From contig CBDDKM010000005.1 in the NCBI GenBank assembly GCA_965230225.1, forward strand, positions 124,001 to 188,000: a DNA stretch of 64,000 bases. The letters run 5' to 3'. A model generated the notes under the pieces. That model saw only the letters and a program-made list of their open reading frames with translations, made no database searches and was not told where the DNA came from. Positions 1 to 8,840 of this stretch are shown here, one piece after another. This DNA comes from CALSMU01 sp965230225. GTDB taxonomy: Bacteria > Bacteroidota > Bacteroidia > Flavobacteriales_D > Parvicellaceae. Numbering within the stretch: position 1 is the first letter of the stretch; the number at the start of each line of letters is the position of its first letter. A program made the translations under genes and the position numbers.

Positions 1-405
1 CATTTTACCGTTTTCGAATCGAAATACGTCAAAAGCAACTTGTGGAGTTCCATTATTCCATGTTCCACCGTACGTGCTGTGCATCGCCACCAAATCACCT
101 TCTTCGAAAACTCTATGTATTTCGACATTAAACCCAGTGGGTTTGCCCTGGAAGAATCCTTTTAGGACATCTTTGCCGTCAGGAAAGTTCAAATTGTGTT
201 GAATGTATTTTTCATCACTTATGAATTCCAGCACAGCTGCATCTCCAGTTTCAAATGCTTCAATAATAGCAATTGCCTTTTCTTTGTTTGATAATTCTGT
301 TTTTGTTTCCATATTCTCTGTTTTTATTGATTCATTAATTTCACTTTTTTGGGTACATGCAGTTAGAGAAATTACTGCTGCAACCATTGTTAAAACTCTC
401 TTCAT
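1..405 (-). CDS. SnoaL/NTF2-like lipoprotein, C-terminus cut by window edge
   Basis: From the ATG at 405 an open frame runs leftward for 135 residues to the window edge without a stop, so the C-terminus lies outside. It begins with a lipoprotein signal, MKRVLTMVAAVISLTAC, with the lipobox Cys at residue 17. After a short linker come KAIAIIEAFETGD, a run with FISDEKYIQHN, and HRVFEEGDLVAMHSTY. This order is typical of SnoaL-like (NTF2 fold) proteins, small cone-shaped domains that bind or isomerise hydrophobic ligands. Family members often have no known substrate, and none can be named here. It is probably an outer-membrane or periplasmic lipoprotein. It is tandem to the AraC regulator at 497-1375 on the same strand. 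Confidence 0.75.
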   Translation of the reverse strand, partial: MKRVLTMVAAVISLTACTQKSEINESIKTENMETKTELSNKEKAIAIIEAFETGDAAVLEFISDEKYIQHNLNFPDGKDVLKGFFQGKPTGFNVEIHRVFEEGDLVAMHSTYGGTWNNGTPQVAFDVFRFENGKM

Positions 406-496
406 TTGTATTACTTTTTGTTTAGTACAAATTTCGAGTGAATCAACTGACAGTTAAAGATGAAAACAATCTTAAAAATGGTGAATACCGAACCTA

Positions 497-1375
497 TTAT
501 TCAGAAAGATGATTCCTTTTGAATTGATTTGGGGTTAATCCCGTTTTGTTTCTGAAGTACTTGGTGAAGTTAGTTGGGTCATCGAAACCAAGTAGGTATG
601 ATAGTTCTGTACTTTGAATATTAGGGTCGATTAGTCTTCTTTTTGCCTCAAGAATAACGTAATCGTCAATGACCTGTTTTGCAGTTTTATCAATGTATTT
701 TTTACAAGTTGTATTAAGGTGCTTGTATGTTATTGAAAGTTTGTCAGCATAAAACACTGCATCTCGACTTTCGTTATAATGAGACTCAAGAAGATTTAAA
801 AATTTTGGGACTATCGGATTGTTAGAAGCGTCAGTGTTAATTTTCGAGTTCTTATTTCGAAAATCTTCTGCCTTGGAAAGAATTATTGTAAAAAGTGATT
901 CAATAATAATGGGTTTCCTTAGACTGAATTCTGAGTAGTATTCATTGTAAAGCAAAGAAACATAGTCTATAATATCGGAAGATTCGGGAAGTTGAATAAT
1001 TGGTTCATATAATTCAGGTGTGAATAATCTGTGTATTACGCTTCCATCTATATGTCCAAAACACCTTTCAAAATACTCTTGTGAAAAGAGTATGCAATAC
1101 CCTTTTAATTTAGAATTGAATGAGAATGCATTGATTTGCTTCTTGGTGATGTAGACGAGAGAATTTTTCTTAACATCATACCAATTGAAATCAACCAAAT
1201 GTTTACTTTCACCTTTGGTATATAGAATCAAGGTGAAAAAATTTGGTTGGTGCGGTTTTTCGGGGCTGTTTACTAATCTGTTTGCATTTGCCTGAATTTT
1301 CGCAATGTCTATGATTTCAAAGCCGTCAATTTTGACGTTGTCATTTTTAAATTCTATTTCAGGTATTTGACTCAA
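497..1375 (-). CDS. AraC-family transcriptional regulator
   Basis: A 292-residue protein. The N-terminal ~170 residues look like a cupin-type effector or dimerisation domain, and the C-terminal ~100 residues are an AraC/XylS double helix-turn-helix. The second HTH is clear: STELSYLLGFDDPTNFTKYF followed by RNKTGLTPNQFKR, the family signature. It acts in the cytoplasm as a DNA-binding activator or repressor. The ATG at 1375 has a TAnnTTTG-like box 15 bp upstream. The SnoaL-like lipoprotein lies downstream on the same strand, 91 bp past the stop, and is a reasonable but unproven target. The effector cannot be inferred. Confidence 0.9.
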   Translation of the reverse strand: MSQIPEIEFKNDNVKIDGFEIIDIAKIQANANRLVNSPEKPHQPNFFTLILYTKGESKHLVDFNWYDVKKNSLVYITKKQINAFSFNSKLKGYCILFSQEYFERCFGHIDGSVIHRLFTPELYEPIIQLPESSDIIDYVSLLYNEYYSEFSLRKPIIIESLFTIILSKAEDFRNKNSKINTDASNNPIVPKFLNLLESHYNESRDAVFYADKLSITYKHLNTTCKKYIDKTAKQVIDDYVILEAKRRLIDPNIQSTELSYLLGFDDPTNFTKYFRNKTGLTPNQFKRNHLSE

Positions 1376-1389
1376 GAAAATTCTTTTTT

Positions 1390-1397
1390 CAAATATA
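1390..1397 (-). promoter_or_regulatory. Candidate -7 box (TATATTTG) for the AraC gene
   Basis: On the minus strand the sequence reads TATATTTG, a full match to the Bacteroidota -7 element TAnnTTTG, 15 bp before the ATG at 1375. No TTG is seen at the expected -33 distance, so this rests on the -7 box alone. Confidence 0.4.
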
Positions 1398-1472
1398 CTT
1401 ACACTATATGAAAAAGAGTTTTGTTTACTATTCTATTTGGTTCGACAATGCAATCATTGCGGGTACATTTAA

Positions 1473-1503
1473 CCTTGTAACGTAGAGTTACAGGGCTTTT
1501 TTT
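1473..1503 (+). terminator. Orphan plus-strand hairpin terminator
   Basis: CCTTGTAAC (1473-1481), a 5-nt loop, and GTTACAGGG (1487-1495) form a 9-bp stem with one G-T pair, followed by C and seven T. It fits an intrinsic terminator on the plus strand, yet no plus-strand gene precedes it in this window. Confidence 0.6.
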
Positions 1504-1755
1504 GTTGGTTTTATCCAAATAGGGTGACGGGACTAAATCTTCTGAAAGCCCTATCAGTATTGAAAAAAGCGGTTCGACATTTTTACATTAGAATTCCTTT
1601 TTTCGCCTTAATTGGCTCAGGAATATCGTTATCACTCAACATTTCTCATGTCAATTTTGATAGTCCTGCAAAGTGAGATCATGAAAATGTTGTTCGTCAT
1701 ACCTGTCGAAATAAACACTAATTCTATAATAGATTTTGGACTTATTAGCATTCTT

Positions 1756-2400
1756 TTATCTGTTGACTACAAGTTTATACTTTAACGCAAGTTTAACTGC
1801 GTCAACTTTATTGTGGACCTGTAGTTTTTGATAAATATTTTCGACATGTTTCCGTACTGTTCCTGGACTAATAAACAATTGTGAAGCGATATCCTGATAC
1901 CCCATTCCATTAGCAATTTGGGTAAGAATTTCTAATTCTCTTTTTGTTAAATTGAATTCCTTTCTATTCTGTTCCGAACTTCCTTTTATTAGTTGTAGTG
2001 CTTTGGTTGCAATCGTTGGACTCATTGGTGCTCCACCTTCCATTACCTCCTCTATCGCTAACTTCATTTTATCAGGTTTTACTCCCTTTAATAGGTAGCC
2101 GTTCGCTCCAGCAAGAATTGAATCAAATATTTTATCATTTTCATCAAATATGGTGTGCATTATAATCTTAATTTTCGGATATTTCTTTTTAACCTCGTAG
2201 GTAGTCTTAATTCCATTGAGTTGAGGCATATTAATATCCATTAAAATAAGGTCTACTTTAGATTCTTTAATACATTCCAATACCTCATTTCCATTAGTGG
2301 CACAAAAAACCACGTTAACTTCATCGAACAATGATAAATTAGCTTTGATAGACTTCATTAAATGATAATCGTCTTCTGCAATACCTATTTGGATTTTCAT
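1756..2400 (-). CDS. NarL/FixJ-type response regulator
   Basis: A 214-residue two-domain response regulator. The receiver domain (about 1-125) has the acidic pair E9-D10-D11, the phospho-acceptor D55 in LILMDINMP, T83 and K105 (YLLKG), so all conserved residues are present. The C-terminal LuxR-type HTH (about 148-210) contains LTKRELEILTQIANGMGYQD and a recognition helix around SPGTVRKHVENIYQKL. It lies 53 bp downstream of the sensor kinase gene on the same strand and is almost certainly its partner. The kinase phosphorylates D55, which promotes HTH dimerisation and DNA binding. Target genes are unknown; the divergent secreted genes from 5538 are candidates by position. Confidence 0.92.
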   Translation of the reverse strand: MKIQIGIAEDDYHLMKSIKANLSLFDEVNVVFCATNGNEVLECIKESKVDLILMDINMPQLNGIKTTYEVKKKYPKIKIIMHTIFDENDKIFDSILAGANGYLLKGVKPDKMKLAIEEVMEGGAPMSPTIATKALQLIKGSSEQNRKEFNLTKRELEILTQIANGMGYQDIASQLFISPGTVRKHVENIYQKLQVHNKVDAVKLALKYKLVVNR

Positions 2401-2453
2401 ATAAGTAAAGTTAGTTCCTATTTAATATTTTCACCATACGGCAAATGCCCTAA

Positions 2454-5400
2454 TTAAAGTTCAATTTTCAGGTTTATTGTGGTGCCCTGATTCTCTTCAG
2501 AGTATATCTTCATCTCAGCGCCAATTAATTTTGCCCTATGTTTCATGTTTTTTAGTCCAAAATGCCCTTCTTTATTAAATTTAATCATTCCATTTCCATT
2601 GTCAATTATCGTAATCTCAATAGTATTGTTAGATGTTCTAAAACTGATTATAAAGTTACTGGCACCAGAGTGCTTAACCGTATTAGTTAAAGCTTCTTGA
2701 ATTACCCTAAAAAGGTTTATGGTGATATCTGCATTTAGACCTAATTCTTCGTTGCCGTCAAACTCAACTTTCCATTCTAAATTACTTTCATGGAGGCGTA
2801 AAGAGAGATAATCTAGTACTTTGTTTTTGAATTTATTTACAGATATGGATTCATTGTTTATTACCCAAATTGTATTCCTTAATTCATCCATGGTGTACCT
2901 TGCAAAATCATTTATTTCATTTAGTTTTTTTGTATTTGGATTTTGCTCCTTTTTCATTCTATATACCTCATGATCAAGAGACTGAATGATGTGAGTAATT
3001 TGAGCACCAACATTGTCATGTAAATCAGAAGAAATTCGTTCTTTTTCCAAGTGAATTTTTTGCTCAACCTCTATTTTTAGCAATTGCTTTTCCAGCTTCT
3101 TCTTGTGGTAAAAATAACTGCTAAGAAAAATAATGATTAAAAGAGTCAAAATCACTAATGAAATAAACCACCAGGTATACCAAAAAGGAGGGGTAACCAC
3201 AATTAAAATTTCCAGAGGTAGACTAAATTCTCCATTCGCTCCTATGGTTTTTATTTCTAAAATGTGTTCACCGTAAGGTAGAGTAGAATAAGTGGCCATC
3301 CTATTAGAACTATTTACCACAGCCCATTTGGAGTCTATTCCTTTAATGCGATATGCGTATTTTAATTCCTCACTATGCTTGTAGTCAAGTGCTGAAAATT
3401 CAAATGAAACTACCACGTCTTTGGGACTAAGGGTAATGGTGTCAGAATATTCAGCAGGAGAATAGTTGACCATAAACTTAGTCACAACTGGAGGTTTGAT
3501 GTTTTTGTGCAGATCAATTTTTAATGGGTCAAAAGCAATGATTCCTTCTGGTGTTCCAAAGAATAAATACCCTTCCTCACTATTAAATGAAGAGTTCATA
3601 GCAATTTCATTAAATAGCAAGCCATCATTTACACTGTAGTTTATAATTGAATGATCTAACCCATTTAATTTTGATATTCCCTTATTGTGTCCAATCCACA
3701 AATTTGCGTTCTTATCTAGCTGAATTGCTGAACAATTCAAATTTTTCAGTCCTTTAGTATTTTCGAAATGTTGGAATTTACCTGTTGCAGGTGTCAATAG
3801 ATTTACACCACCTCCAAATGTACTTATCCAAACTTGGTCTTCTTGTTGTACTACATCGTTTACAAAATAGAATGATGGACTATGGTCCGGATCAGTTTTT
3901 CTATAGGGAATATGGGTAAATAGGGCTTTATCTTTAAAGATTAGAATACCTTTATTAGTCCCAAACCACAAAGTCTCATCGTTACATATTGTGCCTTTAA
4001 ATATATAGTTGGTTGGTAGTGGAGAGGTAGAATAGGTACTTAGGGTATCACATTGTTCCAAATCCATATCATAACGAAATATCCCGTAATAAGATGAAAT
4101 CCAGATAGAACTATCAAATTGAACCACACTAGTTATATTGTTAGAAAGATCTATATGATAGTCTGGTTTTATTTGTTTGATAAATTGCTGGTTGGAGTCC
4201 AACACATACACCCCCTGGCTTTTAGTACCTATATAGCGCCTTTTTCTTTCGTCCTCAAAAAAACAAGTGGAATTGGAGAGGGGGTGTCCTTCAATATTTA
4301 ATTCTCCATTAAAAATAGTTGCGTCTGATAAATGTTTGAAATCAATGTAATTCTGTTTAAGAGAGTATCTTAAAACACCTCCTTCCGATGCTAGCCACAG
4401 TTCATTGCCAAACTGCTTAATGGCCCAAATCACTCCATACTGCTTTGGTGTGTCGAGGAATTTAAATTGATCTTTGCTTGGTGAGTAGGTATAACAACCA
4501 TCGTTCGATGTATTTAGCCAAACTGATCCATCCAAATCGGTGTACATGGATAAAACGTTGGCTTCGAATGGCTTCATCCAGGTAAGTTGTTTGTGTTTTC
4601 CATTTTCTGTATTTAATTCGAAAATGCCATTTTCGGTAGACACCCAAATTTCTTCTCCGACTGTAATGATAGAAAACACTCGTTTAAACAATTCTGTTTT
4701 TAGAACTGCCAATTTATTTTCATTTGAACGATACAAAAATAACCCTTCGTTAGTGGCTATATAGATTAAGTTTTTTCTGACCAGGATTTGATCACCCATG
4801 TGTCTGTATATAGCCAGTTCATTTTCAAAACTTAATTTTCGTATTTCATCATTATCAACAATAAACAACCCTTTTTGGGAAAGAATGTAAACCAGTTTAT
4901 TAGAAGTGTCAAAATGTATGCTCAAAGGTTTTTCTACGCATAATAATTTCCTTGTTTGAGTAACCTCAGATAATTTATAGTGCAATTTTTCGAACTTTTG
5001 GGAACAGTTAAGCACTAATACACCTTCAGATGTGGTTACCCAGATTTCACCTTCAACTACCTCTATCATTAATCGTTGTCCACCGTTATCATCAATATCA
5101 TTTTCAATGTTGACAACCTTCAGAGTACCTGCTTCTATTCTGGAAATTCCTTCTCTCGAACAACACCAAATGTTTCCCAGATGATCCTCCTTTAACCCCC
5201 AAATAAATTGATCCTGTATGGAGGAAGAATTTTCTTTTAAGTCTTGTAGTTGTCTAAAATGATATCCGTCAAAGCGATTTAAACCTTCTTGTGTAGCTAA
5301 CCACAAAAAACCATTCTTGTCTTGTAAAACATCGTTGATTGTATTTTGTGATAGCCCGTCGTTTACATTGTAATGTTTTAACCTATATTGCCCGTAAACA

Positions 5401-5474
5401 GTTGTAGAGATTACAAAAAAAGTAAAACAAAAATATATTCGAGTAAGGATCATGAGAGAGTAAAAATACGTCAT
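2454..5474 (-). CDS. Beta-propeller (Reg_prop/Y_Y_Y) sensor histidine kinase, HisKA_3 type
   Basis: About 1006 residues. After a signal peptide (cleavage near VYGQ) the periplasmic part has many two-component propeller repeats (e.g. LSQNTINDVLQDKNGFLWLA, GSVWLNTSNDGCYTYSPSKD), then a Y_Y_Y domain (YRIKGIDSKWAVVNSS), one membrane helix (WWFISLVILTLLIIIFLSSY), a coiled coil, and a HisKA_3 domain with the phospho-acceptor His (codon 3018-3020, about H819) in ISSDLHDNVGA. A HATPase_c domain follows (N box EALTNTVKHSG, G box DNGNGM). Such kinases sense extracellular ligands, often glycans. The frame extends to a TTG at 5501, but the ATGs at 5474 or 5453 give a normal signal peptide. The response regulator follows, and secreted genes diverge at 5538. 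Confidence 0.92.
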   Translation of the reverse strand: MTYFYSLMILTRIYFCFTFFVISTTVYGQYRLKHYNVNDGLSQNTINDVLQDKNGFLWLATQEGLNRFDGYHFRQLQDLKENSSSIQDQFIWGLKEDHLGNIWCCSREGISRIEAGTLKVVNIENDIDDNGGQRLMIEVVEGEIWVTTSEGVLVLNCSQKFEKLHYKLSEVTQTRKLLCVEKPLSIHFDTSNKLVYILSQKGLFIVDNDEIRKLSFENELAIYRHMGDQILVRKNLIYIATNEGLFLYRSNENKLAVLKTELFKRVFSIITVGEEIWVSTENGIFELNTENGKHKQLTWMKPFEANVLSMYTDLDGSVWLNTSNDGCYTYSPSKDQFKFLDTPKQYGVIWAIKQFGNELWLASEGGVLRYSLKQNYIDFKHLSDATIFNGELNIEGHPLSNSTCFFEDERKRRYIGTKSQGVYVLDSNQQFIKQIKPDYHIDLSNNITSVVQFDSSIWISSYYGIFRYDMDLEQCDTLSTYSTSPLPTNYIFKGTICNDETLWFGTNKGILIFKDKALFTHIPYRKTDPDHSPSFYFVNDVVQQEDQVWISTFGGGVNLLTPATGKFQHFENTKGLKNLNCSAIQLDKNANLWIGHNKGISKLNGLDHSIINYSVNDGLLFNEIAMNSSFNSEEGYLFFGTPEGIIAFDPLKIDLHKNIKPPVVTKFMVNYSPAEYSDTITLSPKDVVVSFEFSALDYKHSEELKYAYRIKGIDSKWAVVNSSNRMATYSTLPYGEHILEIKTIGANGEFSLPLEILIVVTPPFWYTWWFISLVILTLLIIIFLSSYFYHKKKLEKQLLKIEVEQKIHLEKERISSDLHDNVGAQITHIIQSLDHEVYRMKKEQNPNTKKLNEINDFARYTMDELRNTIWVINNESISVNKFKNKVLDYLSLRLHESNLEWKVEFDGNEELGLNADITINLFRVIQEALTNTVKHSGASNFIISFRTSNNTIEITIIDNGNGMIKFNKEGHFGLKNMKHRAKLIGAEMKIYSEENQGTTINLKIEL

Positions 5475-5505
5475 TCGTCGTATGGCACGAACATTAGACA
5501 AAGGT

Positions 5506-5513
5506 TATCTTTG
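5506..5513 (+). promoter_or_regulatory. Candidate -7 box (TATCTTTG) for the 5538 gene
   Basis: TATCTTTG matches TAnnTTTG exactly and ends 24 bp before the ATG at 5538, which would give a short leader. No good -33 element is seen. It sits in the 63-bp space between the kinase start (5474) and the divergent gene. Confidence 0.45.
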
Positions 5514-5537
5514 AGAAGACCAAAAACCTTTACTTGA

Positions 5538-7766
5538 ATGAGTTTCAAAATTCTCTTATCATTAGTCTGCTTGAGTTCGTCTCTCTCCATTAACGCTCAG
5601 TTAAATAAAAAGGTTTATCGCTATGGTAAGGGGAATGAGTTATACAGTCTGGTAAGATCTACTTCAACCACAGATATAGAGGTTGTTTCCAATAAAAAAT
5701 TTACTGATGTTCAAGCATATTCACCAATATTACATTCTCCCGAATACTTATTTGCTGCGGAAGATAAACAATTTGGAGTGATCAATCAGGATGGCGATTG
5801 GGTTACGTCTCCTCAGTATGATGCTGCCAAATCATTTTCGTCATCATGGCTGAACAATAACTTTATTTTCAAAAAGAATAATAAATGGGGAATAACTAAT
5901 TATAAAAATGATATTCTGGCTCCATTTCAATTTGAAAATATAGAGCACTATAAAGAGGGGATATTAGCTAGAAAAGGACCTCTCATTTATGCAATTGATA
6001 AAACCGGTAAATGTAAGTTTGGATGCAATGAAGATTTGGTTGGAAATGTAAGTATCGATATAGCCCAAGCCAAAATGGAATCGTTTGTGAAATTGGCAGA
6101 TTCTGTAAGTAGCCAGAATATTCAAAACATTATTCAAATATTGGATCGACTAGAGGGAAAGGAGGTTAAACAGTTGAGCTTGGTGGAATTTTCGAACTAC
6201 TTAAAATACCTCAATCAGGTAAATTGGTGTTACTACAATATTAAAGAGAATCTTTCTTCGAAAGATCAAACTTACCAGGTTGCTCATTACAATCAGAGCA
6301 TGTTTTTACTAATCAATTTCAGGTTTCTCTCGGCTATCGAAGGCAGTATGGGGATTAAACTGGTTATTTTAGAATACCTGAATAATTGTATAGAAGAAAG
6401 TACTATTAATACTAGTGATTCCTATGGAGATACAGTATCAGCAAAGGATCTTGAATCGTTCAATCAATTATACATAGAATCTTTGGTCGATTTTGCGGAG
6501 TATGATTTGAAATATAGCGGATACAATGAGCTAGGAATAAGTCAGCAAAAAAAAGTAAATCTCGGTGAGTTTGTACTCAATCATCATAAGCTGTTAAAAG
6601 AAGTATATGCTGATGCATTTAATTCGGGAAAAGGAACAACTCAACAAAGAAGTAAACTCTTTAAAATTCACGATTTATTATTAAATGGTGACAGTTTTTA
6701 CTCTGCAAGGTATACTACGCAAGAATTTCTGGAGGCAACAAGTATGTTTTTCAGGTTGAGTGAAGAATTAAAACTTGAAACTAGTAAAGACAATTATATT
6801 AATCTTGTTAAGCTGATTGAAGATTTGAGTTATGAGAATGTTGATATTGTAAGTCACATAGAATTGGTGGGATGGTTTAGCAAATTAGGGCAATTTGATC
6901 TAATCAAAAAACATCATCATCACGTATTAAAAACTGCTTTTATAAAACATGAATCATTAATTAGTCTTCTTGACGTTTCAACGGTAAATTCAGATCGCTT
7001 GGGGTGTGCTATAATCGCTAATAAATTGAGAATAATTGCTGAGGCTAGAACGGATTGTTATTTATGGGATAAAACTAAACTGGCTGCCGAATATGGCGGG
7101 TTGACAAGCTTGGCAGAAACTGCTCAAAAAGAATTAAAAAAGTGTAATCGCAAGCAAACTTATCATTCGGAGAGTAAATTTAATGTTCATGCGTTGTTTA
7201 ATGTGTTACCCTTACTTAATAGGAATAGAGAATTTAACTTGTCTATTACTGGAGGAGACGTTCTTTTGGAAATGAACTACAAATTAATTAATCAAAAATG
7301 GGATACTGGAATTGATGTGGAGTCTGAGCTTGGATCGAAGTCGGTAAGACTGAATTATTCTGGAGTAAGGTATTTAATTGGAGTTTATAAACTGTTAATG
7401 GAAGATGAAGATTTAAGAACCTATTCAGGGTTTAGGTTTAGGCATCAAATGAGACAATACGATCCAGTTAATTCGTTGGTTTTTACCTCAAGTGGAACAA
7501 ATCTAGGGTATAGTGAGTTTATTCCAGAGATGAAAACCTATGATTTACTATATGGTTTTGTAATGCTCCTGCCTCTAAACCGGTTATCCATAGGGTTAAG
7601 TGCTGGAATTGGAGGAGCATACAAAAGCTTTAAAGTGAATAATCCATATTATAACAATCCAGATATTACAATAGAGCATGATTTATTGAATGGTAGGAAG
7701 CCCGTTAGAATTACTCCAACATTCGATTTGTCGTTTAATATTGGTTTTAACCTTACAAAAAAATGA
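5538..7766 (+). CDS. Secreted WG-repeat-like protein of unknown function
   Basis: A 742-residue protein with a signal peptide (cleavage near SINAQ). Residues ~70-165 resemble WG (KWG) repeats: FGVINQDGDWVTSPQYDAAK, then KWGITNYKNDILAPFQFENI. The middle (~170-560) is mostly helical and unrecognised. The last ~180 residues alternate hydrophobic and polar residues (LSIGLSAGIGGAYKSF, then LSFNIGFNLTKK at the end), as in outer-membrane beta strands, so the C-terminus may be membrane-embedded. It is divergent from the sensor kinase and overlaps the next gene by 4 bp (ATGA), so the two are probably one operon and may be the kinase's output. Function unknown. Confidence 0.75.
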   Translation: MSFKILLSLVCLSSSLSINAQLNKKVYRYGKGNELYSLVRSTSTTDIEVVSNKKFTDVQAYSPILHSPEYLFAAEDKQFGVINQDGDWVTSPQYDAAKSFSSSWLNNNFIFKKNNKWGITNYKNDILAPFQFENIEHYKEGILARKGPLIYAIDKTGKCKFGCNEDLVGNVSIDIAQAKMESFVKLADSVSSQNIQNIIQILDRLEGKEVKQLSLVEFSNYLKYLNQVNWCYYNIKENLSSKDQTYQVAHYNQSMFLLINFRFLSAIEGSMGIKLVILEYLNNCIEESTINTSDSYGDTVSAKDLESFNQLYIESLVDFAEYDLKYSGYNELGISQQKKVNLGEFVLNHHKLLKEVYADAFNSGKGTTQQRSKLFKIHDLLLNGDSFYSARYTTQEFLEATSMFFRLSEELKLETSKDNYINLVKLIEDLSYENVDIVSHIELVGWFSKLGQFDLIKKHHHHVLKTAFIKHESLISLLDVSTVNSDRLGCAIIANKLRIIAEARTDCYLWDKTKLAAEYGGLTSLAETAQKELKKCNRKQTYHSESKFNVHALFNVLPLLNRNREFNLSITGGDVLLEMNYKLINQKWDTGIDVESELGSKSVRLNYSGVRYLIGVYKLLMEDEDLRTYSGFRFRHQMRQYDPVNSLVFTSSGTNLGYSEFIPEMKTYDLLYGFVMLLPLNRLSIGLSAGIGGAYKSFKVNNPYYNNPDITIEHDLLNGRKPVRITPTFDLSFNIGFNLTKK

Positions 7767-8746
7767 AAGATATAAAATCGATAAAAGTATTGATGGTTCT
7801 TGGTGTAGTCGTAATAACTATATGGGGGGCTCAAGCACAAAACATGAATGACTCCTTATGTTATACTATATCAAATAGGGGAACAGGAATATTGTTTAAT
7901 TACAATAAACCTTCTGAAAAACCTTATTTCACTTTACCCAATACTAAATTTACCACAATCAAGTATAGCCCAGATGGAGAACATATCGTTTTAATCAGCG
8001 ATTCCTCTGCCACTCTATGTCAAATGAATGGTGAAATTGTGAAGGAAATTATTAATGGACCTGTATTACCTTCACAGGTGCAATTTGTGGGTAAATCAGG
8101 ATTTTTTTTTCATACCAGCTTTGGAACCACTACATTGTACGAAGAAAACGGAGAGCCTATAGGGGTGTTTTTATTTGAAAAAGGTAATGATGTGAAAGGA
8201 GTTTTTGCTTCGAATTCTCAGAATGAATATTTCATAACTCTTGAAAATTATAGAAAAGAGTTTAAACTGGTTAAGGTCTATTTTTTCTTTAAGGATGAAG
8301 TCTTTTATCAGGATTCCGAAATAATGGATATAAATAGGAATGTAGCTCCAGTAGTTCTATTAGATGGAAAAAAACATCTCCTTTTATCTGGGACCAAAAG
8401 TATTATTGTGAATACTAAGAGAATGAAGGTGGTTAAAACATTTAAAGAAGACTCCCCACAAATAATAGTTGCTAGTGTTTCCGCTAATAAGAAAAATCTG
8501 GTAGTCCAGACAGATGATTACCAGATAAGCGTGTTAAAAGTGAAAGGCCTAGAGCCAATTTGTGATAGTATTTCTAATTCTGGTTTTTTTTATGATAATA
8601 TTCATTTCTTTAACAATGGGCTTTATGCCTGGGGTGATCAATTTTTATCTATTTATACATTTATTGATAATAAGTTAGAATTATCAAGCCAAAATGAAAG
8701 CTATTGGTTGTCTCAATTTCTTTTTCATAATCCTGAATACAAGTAG
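7763..8746 (+). CDS. Secreted beta-propeller-like protein of unknown function
   Basis: A 327-residue protein with a signal peptide (hydrophobic run MVLGVVVITIWGAQAQ, cleavage near AQAQ). The body consists of repeating short beta-rich units such as TTIKYSPDGEHIVLISDSSA and IVASVSANKKNLVVQTDDYQ, in the manner of WD40/YVTN-like propellers. The start ATG overlaps the stop of the preceding gene by 4 bp, so translation is coupled. No catalytic motif is visible. It is the last gene before the recombinase-bearing island, whose first gene ends 95 bp further on in the opposite orientation. Confidence 0.75.
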   Translation: MKDIKSIKVLMVLGVVVITIWGAQAQNMNDSLCYTISNRGTGILFNYNKPSEKPYFTLPNTKFTTIKYSPDGEHIVLISDSSATLCQMNGEIVKEIINGPVLPSQVQFVGKSGFFFHTSFGTTTLYEENGEPIGVFLFEKGNDVKGVFASNSQNEYFITLENYRKEFKLVKVYFFFKDEVFYQDSEIMDINRNVAPVVLLDGKKHLLLSGTKSIIVNTKRMKVVKTFKEDSPQIIVASVSANKKNLVVQTDDYQISVLKVKGLEPICDSISNSGFFYDNIHFFNNGLYAWGDQFLSIYTFIDNKLELSSQNESYWLSQFLFHNPEYK

Positions 8747-8840
8747 AAAGGAATTTCAAACACTTAAATTTTCTCCATTCAATATCTAACCGATGATAAG
8801 TTAAGCCGTCAATAAATTCTCTATCTCTTTTTAATATAAA

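Larger units (their letters stand above)
1376..1755. other. 380-bp intergenic region with repeat fragments and an orphan terminator
   Basis: No credible gene is seen. The stretch holds a candidate promoter for the AraC gene (1390-1397, minus strand), a 16-bp sequence also found at 23555-23570 (1435-1450), and a plus-strand hairpin terminator (1473-1503) with no plus-strand gene before it. A second copy of GGTTCGACA lies at 1571-1579. The right half (1580-1755) shows nothing recognisable. Confidence 0.6.

Noticed and set aside
1435..1450. GGTTCGA-containing sequence resembling a tRNA T-loop (also at 1571 and 23559).
   Set aside because: No acceptor, D or anticodon stem can be built around it, so it is not a tRNA gene.
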